A stretch of DNA of 64,000 bases from Rhynochetos jubatus (Eukaryota > Chordata > Aves > Eurypygiformes > Rhynochetidae): the NCBI GenBank assembly GCA_027574665.1, contig CM050656.1, positions 16,939,501 through 17,003,500 on the forward strand, written 5' to 3'. Positions 25,901 through 40,900 of the stretch are shown here, piece after piece (position 1 is the stretch's first letter; each line of letters starts with the position of its first letter). The notes under the pieces are model-generated. The model was not told the DNA's origin, searched no databases, and worked only from the letters and a program-made list of their open reading frames with translations. The position numbers and the translations under genes are program-made.

Positions 25901-28900
25901 GAATTACTTAGGAAAGCACAGTTCTAATAAGGGTTAGGTTTATCTTTACTGAAGTCTTAAAGAATTGATCCATCCTTATATATGCCACAGAACAGTGATT
26001 TCCCTGTAATCTCTATTTCCCATTTCCTGCTTAGCTTGTTAATGCTAATACTTGATAATAGGGATATTTATGGGTATTTATTATTTTTTTAGCCACTCAG
26101 AAACTGAATTATGTCACAGTATTGGCATTACAGGACCAAACAATTATTTTTGATTTGAAATACTGAATCAGCATCTTCTGAGGTACAAGAACTGTCAGGG
26201 TATCTGACAGTAGTAGTGTATGGTATAGGTTTGTCACCAGGAATCCAGAATCTGATCTGCACAAAATTAATTGCAGATTAGGTATAAATACTTTGGAAAC
26301 TTTTAATCACAAAATTGGATTCAGTTTCAAATTTTCTGGACACTTTTCCTTAATGATAGATATAATTTGTCTCTAATAGCTACTTATTATTAGATAGGTA
26401 CATACTTTCATCTTTAAAATTAAAAAATTTTATCTTACATAACAATAAATAAAGATAGCTGTGATAGACTGTAATAAAAGGATCTACACATTAGAATTCT
26501 GATGCAGAAAGCAACACTTGGAAGTAACACATTTCAAAGCTTAGGTGTTCAAGCTTTAATGAAAGTGGACACTTACCATCTGCCACTTTATGTTCACAGT
26601 TAAGCAAATCCCTGCAGATGCGTGCTGGGTTATCCCGTGTGCCAAGGGGGTTCTTGATGCTGTGCAGTAAATTGCTAAGGTAGTGCAGCGTTTTGAATAT
26701 CTCTGTACTGTGATCTAGTAAAGTTACTTCAGTATTCTGGTATTTCTGCCAGGGGCCATTAGCAAATGTGTTACCACAACGAAGTATCACAACAACAGTA
26801 TATGCAGTACAAGTCAAATGGCCATTGAACAGCCAGACAGAAGCAAAGTGTTCATAACGCATGCAATCAGCCATATAAAACAGGGTAAGAATAACATATT
26901 CCAATAAACAAATTAGTACGTTTTATTAAAATTATCAGAGCAGTGAAGTTACAGGCAGGTCAAGATCATGCAAATACATCATTATGACATGTTGACATAA
27001 AAATGTGGGTACAGGAAAAAAACAAAAAAGAAAAAAATTAGTGCATTTTTAAAGTATATCTAACAGTTTCAGGTTTTGTGTAGTGAAATCTACTCTTAGA
27101 CTTAACCTAGAAAATATATGCAAATGTATTTGACTTTACCCATGTAAGGAAATTTCTTACAAGTGATGGGAACACACACTTGCATATATATCAGCATTAT
27201 TTGGATCAAGGCCTAAATGCCACTGTCAGTATCTGTGGTTGAACACATACTGTGTGTGATAGTCAATGAATTTCCATTATTGCCCATTATGGCAAAAAGG
27301 TAGAAATGCTGCTGTTTTGCTTAACTTCATTTCAATTGAAGCCTATAAATTCTTGCATGTTTAAGTAGTTCTATGGTAATTACTTGCTATCCATGATTCA
27401 AATTAAATCTTTGTAAAGAAGCCCTGTTCTGTCCTCAAAAAATAGAATCATAATTCCATATCCTGTATGACAATATAAATATATGGAAATATATTACCTC
27501 CATCTGCAGTGCAGCATTTGACTCAATCAGAGCTTGAACAGCAGCATTGAGGTCCACTTGTTTCTGAAAAAAAAAAGATATTTCAGGATATAAAAGATGA
27601 ACAGGAATATTCTTAAATACAAGTGGTAAATTCTTTTGAGCACTGTACCAACATGCACGATAGCCCCATTATTTTGTCATTTTAGAAAATAATTCAATGT
27701 AAACACTTACTTTTAAAATAGGATCCTCCCTTCCATTTCCAATGAATGCAAGCAAGCATACAGAAAAACACATTTGTTTTTTATTAGCACCCCCATACCC
27801 AATTTAATGATCATCCTGCTAGAACCTGGAAAAAAGATGCTGTAATAGTTGTTACAGGATAATGTCCCAACTGATTCCTCCCAGCCATTTAATTTATATA
27901 CTTAAGAAAACCAGTCCAGGTAAGTGTGCAAAGCTGTTACTCTTTTACAGAGAAGCATGCAAACAAGATGTCAATCAGCCATCAGCAGCTGACAGATCAG
28001 CCTTCATGATCCATGAACAAATGCCAAGACTGACAAGTTAGTCTCTGAAGGAGGAAGACTGTTTTTTGCGTATCTTCATTCTCTGTACTTTGTGTGACGT
28101 ATATATCAGACCCACCATCAGGTTTCACAGGGCCAAGGCCTTTTCAGCTCCTCTCCCCACCCCACCAGTGAGCAGGATGAGGGTGCACAAGAAGCTGGGA
28201 GGGGACACAGCCAGGACAGCTGACCCCAACTGACACAGGGATATTTCATACCATATGATGTCATGCTCAGCATAGAAAGCTGGGGGAAGAAGAAGAAGGA
28301 AGGGGGGGAACATTTGAAGTGATGGTGTTTGTCTCCCAAGGTAACTGTTACGTGTGATGGAGCCCTGCTTTCCCGGAGGTCGCTGAACACCTGCCTGCTG
28401 ATGGGAAGTGGCGAATGAATCCTTGTTTTGGTTTGCTTGCATGTGTGGCTTTTGCTTTACCTACTAAACTGTCTTTATTTCCACACATGTTTTCTCTCTT
28501 TTACTTTTCTGATTCTCTCTGCCATCCCTGCAGAGTGAGCGAGCGGCTGTGTGGTGCTTAGTTGCTGGCTGGGGTTAAACCATGACAGAGTGTGACAAGA
28601 GTTAACCCATGTCAAAACTATGGGCATGTCCATGAGTGTTGACTGTTGAGGGCTCAGCAGCATGGCAGAACAGAACCAACAGTGTAAGTTGGAACGTTCA
28701 AAACATGTATCACTGTAGTGTTGGAAGTTGTAGAAAAATGCAATGGCATTTCATGTTCAGTGATGGACCGATCAATGCATCTGAAGAGGATCCTGATAGT
28801 TTCACTTTCAAAAAAGGACTGTATTGTAGATTAGGGTTGTTACATAACTTACTCTTGGTCCTGGTGGTCCAGGTTGTCCCTGGAAAATGGGAGAAACCAG

Positions 28901-31900
28901 ATATTAGGTGCGTCACATGTTTATATAATGCAATTGCAACAGAAGAATATAAGCATGTCTTTTTATGCACTTACAGGTGGCCCTGGCTGGCCCCGAGGCC
29001 CCTGAGGCCCCTACAAGAAATGGAGATAAAATGCAACAGTTTTAGATGAACTTCTCTACTGTTATATTTCTGTATTTTTTAAATCACAAATGTCACAATG
29101 CATACAATGAAGAAGGTGTGATACTGGCTTTGGTGAAGCTGTAGATTATTAGTTATTATTATTTAAGTACCATACTCTGTTCAAATGTGAATATTCCCGT
29201 TACAATTGCTGGACTGTCCGGTTACTTGTTTATCCAATTACTTTTGATATTAAGGGAACATTTGAAGTCATACGAAGTATTCATACGTAACGCACTATAC
29301 ATAGTGCCAGCATTATATGCATGTTGCCAATACAGGTACTACAAGGGATGCCTGATCATAACAGCATTGTAAATAACATTATGGGTAGATGTAAAAAAAT
29401 AACTGATCTGCTTTACTCCATGAGTATCTGCTAGGTATTTACTAGCTCCATTTATCAGCAGTGTCCATTTTCAGTCAGAACATATTATGTTCATTGTTGA
29501 ACAGTGATATCACAGGCTTCCTGCATATTCAAGAAGTTATGCCCTTATTTCCTCACCATATGTGGCACCATTTTATTAAGAGGGTACAGTGGGGAGGAGA
29601 GAAGGAACAGCTGCTTTTCCCTAGCTTATAGTGCCCACAGTGCACACAGTCTTCATACTAAATTTTAGTCTTGCCTTAGGGTTGGACATGGACCCCCCCA
29701 AAACAGTAACTCCCTCTGAATTATCCTTCCATTGAGCACCTATTCACATTAAGATGGAACGATTACAAATATTTATTAATATATAGTGATATTTGTGTTT
29801 CTGATAGATTCTCCGCAGTCTCTACATACTCAAAGCCTCTAGGAGCTGCTCTAACATAAACAATAGCAAGAACAATGACAAGGAAAGAATAGGTGGCAGT
29901 GCCTTAATACAAGCAAAAGGAAGGAGGAATGAAAGGCATAGGCCAGACTTGTGTCATGCATTAGTAAAAAGTTTCAATGAACTTACTTAATTTAAGCAAA
30001 ACACTCTCTAGCCAGTGCTGCTGGTACCAATTATTTGAGCACAATAGGCTGTTCCAGAAAAAGCCCTCTTACACCAGTACGGTCACGCTAAGTCTCTGCC
30101 AAAAGGGAAATAATCTTATCTGACATAGTCATGCTGACAAATACTATGAAACTCATCTAGTCAAAGATTTATTAAGCTGTAAATCACTTAATACAGTAAT
30201 AAGAAGTATTCCTGCTATGAGATTTCACAGCAAAATCTGTGTGAGTGTCACTGCATGCTACAACTCCTAAACTTGGGCTGTGCTTCAAGCTGCCACCAGC
30301 AAGGGCAGCTGGAAATGTTTAAAGAAAGGCTGGATTCAATCTTACATGGATTCATGTACATTTTAAAAAAGGATCGCAAAGCAGATAGGAACGATTTAGC
30401 ACTTAAGTCACTGAGGCTCCAAATTCATCAGTTTTTAGAACAATACCAGTTTCTTTCTTACTATCTCTAGACATACTTAGAGAGCAAAGCACATAGTAGC
30501 TACTGGGGAACGCATCTGGCAAGGGTTACAATGACCTCTGGCGCTGCACGAGTTAAGAGGGCCTGCACATCACCTGCCCTGGCCATGCCAGAGGGGCTCA
30601 CGTGCTGGATTATGAAGGGTGTGACAAGTGAGGCCATCATGTAATTCCTAGTGCTGGATCTATACCAACAAGGCTGCGTTGAGGGCCTGCAAATGACTTC
30701 TGAGACTGAGATCCATGTTTTACACAACTTCTTTGGAGAACAGGGGAGAATCAAAATTGAAGCAATTTCTGGGTGTTCAGGGAGATGGTGTGATACTCAA
30801 CTAAGACGACTTTAATGGCATGAACTCTAGGGGTGGTAAATATTGTCAACTTTTCAACTGATGCATCCTGACCTATTTATCTATGTTTCATCCACTTGTA
30901 CTTACAGTAATGACTCTAAGCCACCATCTTTTAAGTAAATATTTACTGATATTTTTAAAATAAATTAATAATTGATGCTGGAAAACGGAAATCAAAGAAC
31001 AAATCATTTTAGCATATACGGTAGTGTAGAAAACCCTGTGGGTTCTGTAGCAAGTACCCAGCTTCCCTTTATGCTTTCGAGTTGGATTACTGCCCACCTT
31101 GAAATTTTCTTTGCAATCCTATTGCTATTAAATAGGCATCAAACATTGTTGCTGCTACTCATTACTACAAAACTGAGGAGAGGTGAGTTTGCAGAGATGA
31201 CATTCACTGTTTTGGTGTGGTCCCTCAACTGTTGCAGATCAACTGGGCTGCACAGAACTACACTGTGGTATGCCAGCTGAGAAGGCTGACCTCCACATTT
31301 AATTAATCACATCACCAACTCAGGTGCTGCTACGGAATATCTTCAGTGCCCTGTGAACATATTATTGAACTGTATGATCATGCTCAGTGAACTACGTTTA
31401 GTGTAAAATGAAAGAGAAAGTGTGAAAAAGAAACTCAGAAATTAATCTGATGGTGTAAAGACAAACTTGTTTATCTTGAGTCAGGACTTGATTCTGCCAA
31501 TAGCAAATCAAGGCAAGGCACAAACTCTTCAAGAGTTTGCCCCTCAGTAACCACAGCTCTCTGATGAATAGATGTCCTTGTTCTGGGTGCTGAGATTTGG
31601 ACATTCCAGTGGATTTTTCAGATGACTGAGCACTTCAGTGAACGTTCTGTGTTCTTGGCATGTGTCACAATTTTAAGATTCCAAAAGTGTTGCGGCGAGA
31701 ACAGTTCAAATTTATAGTGGTTTCTGAGATAGAGCATTTACAAAATCAAAACCTGCACTGTTCCAATGAATCTAAGGTATTTTGCAAAAGAAGAATGTGA
31801 TTTCTCTTGATTCGCTGTCTCCTTGCCAATAATGTGGGGAAAAAAGGTACATATTGAATGCTATTTGTTAACTAAACTACTTTTGGGGATATTACACTTC

Positions 31901-34900
31901 TTAAATTCATTAGAACTTCACAGGGCTATATCAATTACCTTTACAAGCCTTTAAAATATAACAAGACTGCACAGAGTGTGTTGAAAACCCTGTAGAAATG
32001 TTAGAAATGTTCTTTCTTTCTGATGCAGAGCAGAAAAATAAGGTTATATTACACTTTTCATGGATTAAGTTAATTGCTGAGTGCTTTACTGGAATGTACA
32101 GGATTACCTTTACAAAGCTACTTAATTTACCCTTTGATCACTGTCCTGGTTTTGGCTGGGATGGAGTTAATTTTCTTCCTAGTAGCTGGTACAGTGCTGT
32201 GCTTTGGATTTAGTATGAGAATAATGTGATAACACACTGATGTTTTGGTTGTTGCTAAATCGTGCTTATAACAAGTCAAGGACGTTTCAGCTTCCCATGC
32301 TCTGCTAGCAGGGAGGTGCACAAGGAGCTGGGAGAAGGCATAGCCAGGACAGCTGGCCCAGGCTGGCCAAAAGGATGTTCCCTATGATATGATGTCATGC
32401 TCAGTATATAAAACTGGAGTTGCCGAGGGGTTGGGAATCGCTGTTTCAAGATGGGCTATTGATCACCTGGTGGTGAGCAATTGTTGCATTGGGTATCCCT
32501 TGGTTTTGTATATTCCTTTATCAGTAATATTATTATAATTATTAATTCCTCTTCCTTTGCTGTCCTATTAAACTGTTTTAATCTCAACCCACGAGGTTTG
32601 TTTTCCTATTCTCTCCCCTATCCCACCTGGAGGAGACTGTGGGGTGACGAGTGAGTGGCTGCGTGGTGCTTAGTTGCCAGCTAGGATGAAACCATGACAA
32701 TCACATTAGAATTTAAGTCAGAAAAGTGTAATTCCAGGTCCTAATAACAAAAGCAGAGAACAAAACAGTTTTAGTGTGCTCTTCAATTCTTTAATCATCC
32801 AGTTTGATTGCTAGTACAAAGGTTCGAAGGCCCAAACGCCAATCTTTTTCTAATACCATAAGGCCTTGATTTTACATGCAAAGATACATATGCTTAACTT
32901 CGAAAACATGAGCAATCCCAAGGACTTTCATATTTTCCATTACTTGAATTTTTCCAAGAAACAGAAAGTATTTTTAAGAAAAATGATTGATGTTAAGCTT
33001 TCCCTAACCACTTTTGTGATTTTGATGCTATGTCACTATATCTCAGAATGGGTAAAGCCTAATAACATCCTGCAATATAACAAAAAGGTGTAGTAGGTGC
33101 CTTTAATGATTGCAAACCTAAGATAAAAAAATCATAATAGAAATTTATAGATTATGCTTTATCACATCATACTGTGTCTTTTTTTCACCTTGAGTACAGT
33201 CATGCACTGGAGCACATTGCCCAGAGAGCTTATCTAATCTCCATGCCTGGAAGTTTTCAACACCTGGCGGAATAAAGTTCTGAGCAACATGAACTGATCT
33301 CAGAGCTGACCCTTTTTTAAACAGGTGGTTGGGCTAGATAAGTCTTGAGATCCTTTACAATCTGGATTGTCCTATGATTCTATATTACAATGCATTATGT
33401 GACAAGTCATGAAATAAAAAAAAAAAGAAAATGAAAGCACACTTTCAGAAGCATCAGAATTCTGAAACAATATTCCAAAATGTATTCCATGTTTTTCTAA
33501 ATATTTTGATCACAGTGATATGAATATTTCGAATTGAAAAATAATTTTGATTAAAATTTTCCAACAAACTTGTTTCTGACTCTATCAATTTTTCTCCACA
33601 ATTAGCCTACAGGACCTGAACACCACTGACTTCAACAAGGAGATACGATTTTACATTCCATGTTTTTCAGGGGATAAAAAGATATTTATTTCTAGTAATG
33701 AACAGTGTATCCCTGACAGACTGAAAACTGTAACTAAAACTTGGACTGCTACAAAACAGTTAAATTTTTTTGTGATTCTAGGAAGAATGCCAATATCAAT
33801 TTTAAAGGTATAAATTCAAGTTGGAATACACAGTTGGATGAAAATTATTTTCTCTCCTTTGTATCTGAAAATAGTTGGAAATAATCCTTTTCTTGGCTAC
33901 ATAATACAAACTAAAGCCACTGGGTATGATTTAAAATTAACCATTCTTCTTCTGAAGACAGTTTTGAGAGATGAATTCATCTTGATGAAATAACTTCTTA
34001 AACACCAGCACCCATAATGGAAATGGGTGTTTGTTGTTCACAGTTTTGGAAAGGTTTTATTATTAAGTGTTAGCATTTTTAGCTCTGTAATGTCACAGCA
34101 TTCTTACGAACAAACAGGAGAAAAAGGCAGTTGAGATGGTTAATAGCAGCACAAATTAAGAAGCTATTTTTCCTCTTACTCTGAGATAGGAATGGCCTCA
34201 AGAGGATTAGAATCTAGGAGGAAAGTTTCCGAAGACATGTACAGCAAGCTTAGTTCCAAACCTTAATTCTTTAAGCAGTTTTTAACATTTCTGATTTCTT
34301 TTTCAAAACTTTCATAAGGCAGGCAGACAGGCTGGAATTGCACACAGGTGGCTGCTAAAAGCAAAATACAGCAAGACAAGAGAAACTGAAAGATTTTAAG
34401 TGAGGGGGATCAAAGGCAGGGTAAAAGTCACAGGAAGAGGATCACATTGACCAGTTACTGGAGAAGGAACTAATTATAAATCTGTCATATAATGTGTCGT
34501 TACCATCATTGCATTCATATCTGCTGTCAGTATGATAAATTGACACTGGCTTTTCACATAGCTATTATTAATTGGAGGCTTTACTGGCTCTAACATGATT
34601 TTTTTTTTAAACAAAAATCCAACATTTATTAACGTACAAGAACTAATATAATATTCTTACTGAAAAATAAGAAAGAGGAACTTCATAACCTATCAATGCT
34701 GCCTACTGCTACTACAGCTGGCTACTCCTACATTGCACGGACACCCATCCTCAGCTCTAGGCTTCTCCTGAACTTCTCCCTCTCTAGCCAAGATGATACA
34801 GACTTATGAACATGTATATGCATGTTGTACTGTGAGGCACTGGAGCACAAATGTGACTAAGGACTTTTCTTTTAGACCTGGACTGGCCCAGATCTGAACT

Positions 34901-37900
34901 GGCCATACTGCTCCGACAGCACACACTTGCTGTGTGTCTCATCTGCTGAAGTCAACCTGAACAAGAAAAGGTCACACTTCCGACTCACGCTACCGGCTTT
35001 CTTGGCCAGCATTCTCCAGGAGCACAACACGACTGTCTGGCATTCAGAGCATGCAAGAGTACACACAGAGTAACACAGGAATACTTTTTACACAGCCCAA
35101 AAAATGAAAAACCAAAAGTTATTTCATCTTACCATTTCACCCCTTTTGCCCTTTTCACCTCTCAGTCCCTGTAAGAAAGAGAAGCTGTTAACCCAGTGTG
35201 CTTTCTAGCTGCCTAGGTCTGAAATAAGCAAAGTAATATCCACAGGAGATAATACTGCTCACATGAAAAGTCCAGTCTCATCTGTGGAAGTGTTTACAAC
35301 TCTGGGGCTTTAATTTTTTTCTACTACTAAAAAACCAAATTACTTGAAAACACCCTGTAATTCCTATATGTGGAAAACTGTTTTCTTCAGACTGTAAATG
35401 TGGTTTTTCTCCGAAATGTTAACTGTCAGGGTTTTCCCTGTCAATCAGCTGTACTCTCTACAGTTTGATCCACAGTAATAGATCAGTGCTTCACCATCTC
35501 AACAGCTGAGAACAAAACTCGGTACTCTCCATCATGGAAGAAATCCATTGGCTTCATATCTGCTTTTATTAGTTCTCACAGTCAGATTAGAGACTGTTTT
35601 TCTGTTGCCATGGAACTTTTAGCTAGTTTTGTACTTAAACTGTGTTTCTGAAGACAATAACAATCTTACAATTCTTCTCTGGAAGAATTTTGCATCTTGA
35701 TGGCAGCATTTCATAACACACAGAAGTCATCTGTTATGCTTTCTTAATGATAATGGCGAACTGTTACATTCAATATGAAGTCTATTAAAAGCCTTCATAC
35801 AAGTATATGCAATGGCAAAGTTTTCCTCCTGAATGGGATTGAAAAGAGTGTAGCAAGACTTAAGGTTTTGTCTTTTTCCAGCAGGTGGAAAGAATAGTCA
35901 AATTATAGAAGGAACATTTCCCTTCTCCTTTCCTTTTTCCTTGTAAATATCTGCATGTATGACTTTCACTGTATATTGCTGTTATTTTAATTATTGTTAT
36001 TTCAACTTTTAGACATTCTCATTCACTCCAAGTCTTCTTGTTCAAGCAGAGGAACTTGTGTGGTACAAAGAGCTTCTAAAACTACCTTACATGGCTGGGT
36101 AGTCTGCAGATAGGAGCCAGAGGATGCCCTTGCAGGACACTGCTTATCTCTGGCAGAGGGAGTGCCACAAGAAAGGATGGAAATGGGGATGAGGGCAGAG
36201 ATACCCCACTGCAGGGAAACTGGAGAGCATTGAAGGTAGTCAGAAAGGCCAATACGTTTGAGTTGTAACAGGGCCCTCACCAGCACCTGGAACACCCTCA
36301 CAGTGCCTTGTAGGCACTCCAGCATGTCTAGAAGGGCACTCTGGGCAGTTTTGCCCAGTCAACACATTGAAAACAAGCGTGGATACTCTCTAGAGAGGTC
36401 TCAGACCTAAGGCTGAGAATGAATATTCAGGTGTTTTATACCTTGACTCGCCCGCTGCCCCTGTAGACATACCCTCTGTGTACTGTACTTAGACAGAAGG
36501 CCATTGCAATGAATCTTTTGTCATTGATTTTGTCATTTTTTTTCCTTGTTTGTATCACATATGCTGGAGTCACATATGTTACCTCACCAGTGTAGTGAAA
36601 TATGAAGATGGTTCTGCTAGCTCTGAGTTGCAAAAAGAAAAATGAGAAGGTTGTTAGTTGCAAAAGAGATTATTGAAAAAAAGGGTAGGTGAAATAACCA
36701 AATTATGCAAAAGGGACACTTACAGGCCTGCCAGTTGGTCCTGTTATGCCTTCTTGACCAACAGGGCCAATATATCCCTGCAAACAAGCATAAAATCTAT
36801 TAGTCTATTACGTTTTCAAAATGAAGAAAATCTCCATGACGTGTCTTGGTTTAAAGTTGCTCAGCACACAGCACTGGAAAATATCCAAAAGATCATGGTG
36901 ATACTCTCTTTCTGAATATTGAGTGCACGTTGCTACAAAATCAGCAAGGTAGTTATTTTAATAATTAGTAGTAGTTATGCTTGGAAAGCCCAGACACATT
37001 CTTTCATGTGAAAGCTGATGCCCTAAAACCAGTGGAAACTTAAGTACTCTGATTAACGAAGACCACATATTTATTGAGTTACGATCAACTATATCTTGAG
37101 CTCTGTTACTGCCCACAAGTACTCTTGTAAGGCTGCCAGTAAGTACTGCTAAAATGTTACTTTCCTGTTCCATTTCACTTAGAGAAAACTGCTCATTTCC
37201 AGTGTTTATCTTGTATAGGAAAGTTTAGAAAAAGCAAGCAGCTATTAGAACAGCTGCTGCTCTGTATGTGGTTAACTGAATTAATTCAGTTCTGTGATGG
37301 CAGTGGCAGCAGTTAAGAAAAGAACATTTTGTAGTAAGGCCTTCCATGCTGCAACCTTTCTCCCTTTTCCCCTTTTTACTTGATGCTGTAAGCTGGATGC
37401 ACACTCCCTAGTATTACAAAATACTGAAGTTGCTTCCACATTTTTGGTGAATAGCAAAGTAGAATGTCACGAAGAAGGTTTCACGAAGAATGAGCTAATG
37501 CAAGTTAGTCACCTTACAGACCAAAAGAAAATATTTATTAAAAAAAGACTACCTATTAGTCAATAATTCCTGAGCACGACTCTGTCTTACTGCAGGCAAA
37601 GTTTGACCCTTTTTTTTTTTTTGCTGTAGGACAGTGCTATACAACCAGCATTGTTACCCGTAAGGAGGAGAATGTTCAACCCCAACAGACAGATATGACA
37701 GTGATAAGGTAAAATTATACTATGGGAGCTACACTTTGTCAGCAGAGCTTGCTTTTATCCTTCAAGAATGGGAACACAGCTCTGCCTGTGTATCTTTACC
37801 CATGTTGCAACCGAAGTAGTGTCACAGCACCGGCAAAGGGCTTCTAGTGGAGTCATAGTCTCAGAGAGAAAGGTTTGGCTAGAGGGTTGTGGCCTTGTTA

Positions 37901-40900
37901 ACAAGAAAAAAGATGATTCCCTAAATTGAAAACATGTGCCACTTGCAAGCCACCCTGACAATCTCTTTCATGGAGTGAAACACTTACAACTTGGCCTGTG
38001 GGACCTTTTGGGCCCAGAATTCCAACTAAGCCAATGTCCCCTGCAGGACCCTGAAAGTGCAAAGGAACAGTTTAGTCAAACATGAACAATAGATATCCAC
38101 TTGTTCCAAAGTCTTGTAATCAGTGGAAATAAGATAATTTCTAAGAGCAGTGACTGAAAATACCAAGTGCACTGACCCAGAACAATTGTCTTTGGACAGG
38201 GAGTATACAGTTCTGCCTACAATGTACCAACATTTCAGACAGATTTTGAACAAATTATTGTTAAAGGTGATTAATTCTATGCTTTCCTGATGTTCTCACT
38301 CTTTACATGGCTTAAGATCTAACAGAAAAGAAAGACCACATACTTTTGGACCTGGGAATCCTTGAAACCCCATCAAACCTTGATCGCCATCTTCTCCCTG
38401 TAATAGGAGCAGGCATCCTTACTGTTATTTCACATTGGTAACTCCTGGACTACATATTTTCCATCAACAGCTATGATTACGTACAGTCTGTCCTTTCAGT
38501 CCGGCATCTCCTGCCTGTCCTTGGTCACCTTGTGATCCTGGAAGGCCTCTTTTGCCTCGCTTTCCTGGATGACCCAGAAGCCCTTTCTCACCCTGTCAAT
38601 AGGAATATAATACATCCTTTATTAAAATTACAACAGTTGTAAATGTAAAGATTGGTTTCCTGGCAGAAGCCTGGAACATGCTTTCTCTCTAAGAAATCAA
38701 CCTACTGTATTCATTTTATTTTCATCAGGAATGCTTTCAATAATTATCCTTCCACTAAAATGCAAATGTGACTTCACTCTTCCTTGGCTTGGAACATAAC
38801 AGAATCCATACATATTGGATCATTTCCAGTATAGCATCTCCCAATACAAGAATTAAAATGTACAAAATGAAATACATAACAGGAAGGTTAGGAGTAAATT
38901 TAAAACGTAATCCTCTGAGCAAGGCATAGTATAGCTGTGGAACTCCTTGCTGTTAGACTAAATGTTTACATCGACTCAAATGGAACCTAGACAAGTTCAA
39001 GCAAGATAAATCCTCTGAGGCCTATCAAATACATAGAAACCACACCTAGCTCAGGAGGTTACTAAGCTGCAATTAAAGCTGGGAATATACACCTTTCATG
39101 TTTGCTTTGCACTTACACTTTCTTAGGTGACACCTTTCTTCTCTGACAAAGACAGACTTTTGGCCTGACTCAGTATGTCCACTCCTAACGTTTATTTTGC
39201 ACCACGTAGTAACCATTTTCCCTCACCTCATTTATTCCCTGTCTTTGTCAAACTGCAAGCATTTCTGAGCAGGAACTACCTCCTACGGCTCATTGTCTAG
39301 ACAAGGGAGTTAAATCCAGACTGGGAGCACTGGCAACCAACACTACAAATAGTGAATGCAGTTTATACTAAAATTTTTCCATGAAAAGATAATAAAGACA
39401 GTTATTTCCCTCCTCCAGTTTTCAAGTAACTTAAGGTTTTAAAAACTGCTTACCAATAAAATCTCACAGCACTGCAAATCATGATTTTGGATGAAAAATC
39501 CTGTTCTAAATGGAGAAAATGATCTGTAATGTTTCCATTCTTTGCTTCTTTTATCACCAAAATGAGTCTAATTAATATTATTAGTAGAAGCTGAGGATAT
39601 GCTAGGGTACCTGGAAGTGCCTGGAAAATGGAGCACTCTCAGATTTCTTTCTTCCTGACTGGCCTGAACAAGAACAGTTTAATTCCTATGACAAATGAAC
39701 ATCCCAGACATGCTTGTTAGCCGCCAACCTTGGGACTCAGACTTAAAATTTCAATACTTATCTGCTAATAGATTGCTTAGATGTTCAAATCATCCAGACT
39801 GTTCTAGTATTTACAGAAGTTTAAAAAGAAAAGTGAGGAATCACTTGGCCCTTAAATTTTGGATGAGTAAACACCAAGTGTTTTGAATGGCTTCTGGAGT
39901 CGGGAATAGCATCCAGATGGATGGGAAGTCTGCTTTCAAATTACAGTTTATAGAAACGAGGTCAGCATAACTTGCAGTCTTACCCTTCAAATAAGTTTTG
40001 ATGTCAATTACTCATATGATTAACAGTAGCATGGTGGTTCCACAATCACTGGATGCAGTCTGAAGACTAAGCAACATCAGTAACACTGTACTTAAGTGAC
40101 AAGATCCTGTGTGTGTACCTTTAGTCCGGGTGCTCCCATGGGCCCTGGCATGCCTTGCAATCCCTTGGGACCTCGAGCTCCAGGATAACCTGCCAGACCT
40201 GGTAAGCCTGAGTTTCCTTTATTACCCTTAAATTGAAAATAACTGATTACAAGCAGAACAGCCAATCATCTTTTTTTCATTGTATGCTAAAACAGGCATC
40301 TAACATAAAATCAAAGCCACTCAATGCTTTCTGTATATATGGACACACATCAAAATATAAGGAAAGACAATGATCCGCAGTATCATCTGGATTTCTGCTA
40401 ATACTCCAAAAGCAAAGCCCCATCAAACTCAGCAACAAAGCTACATACTCTTGGTGTAGCGATTGAGGTTTCTGAGGCGTCAAGTTATTATAATTTAACA
40501 AGTCACTGACTGTCAGCAAAGCAAATGCTAACCACACCACCGCCCATTGCAGATGTTCAGTTGAGTGTTCATCTTCAACCTTGTTCTCTCCTACCCTAAA
40601 TATATCATGATGTCATTTGTGTGGGGTCACCCACCTAGACCTTGAAAGACTTCTGAGAACATTCAAGAGGATCAATTGCCTCTTCAGGCTTATGCAAGGC
40701 ATTTTTCCTATTAGCACCCTCGTAAATAGCAGTAGTTGCCCAGTTAGATAGTAATCTTTTGTCCATGGTAGTTCTGCATTCAAGTATATATGGAAGCACT
40801 CATGGGCATATTGGTGACTGCTTTTACCTCCCACAGGGAATCATACAGAAGAGTTTACATGAGACCTAAAATTTTCCCCAAACCTAAAAGTTTGCAAGTT

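Larger units (their letters stand above)
29011..35132. other. COL24A1: Largest COL24A1 intron in the window (6.1 kb)
   Basis: It contains the complete solo LTR at 32142-32699 and a CR1 tail at 33205-33383. I scanned the minus strand for further Gly-X-Y exons and saw none. A block at about 30,490-30,760 is slightly GC-richer but unassigned. Confidence 0.65.

Noticed and set aside
28636-29049. 137-codon plus-strand open frame
   Set aside because: It overlaps two COL24A1 helix exons on the other strand and is their antisense shadow plus intron.
32818-32830. GGTTCGAA resembling a tRNA T-loop
   Set aside because: There is no matching acceptor stem, D-arm or anticodon arm at the right spacing.
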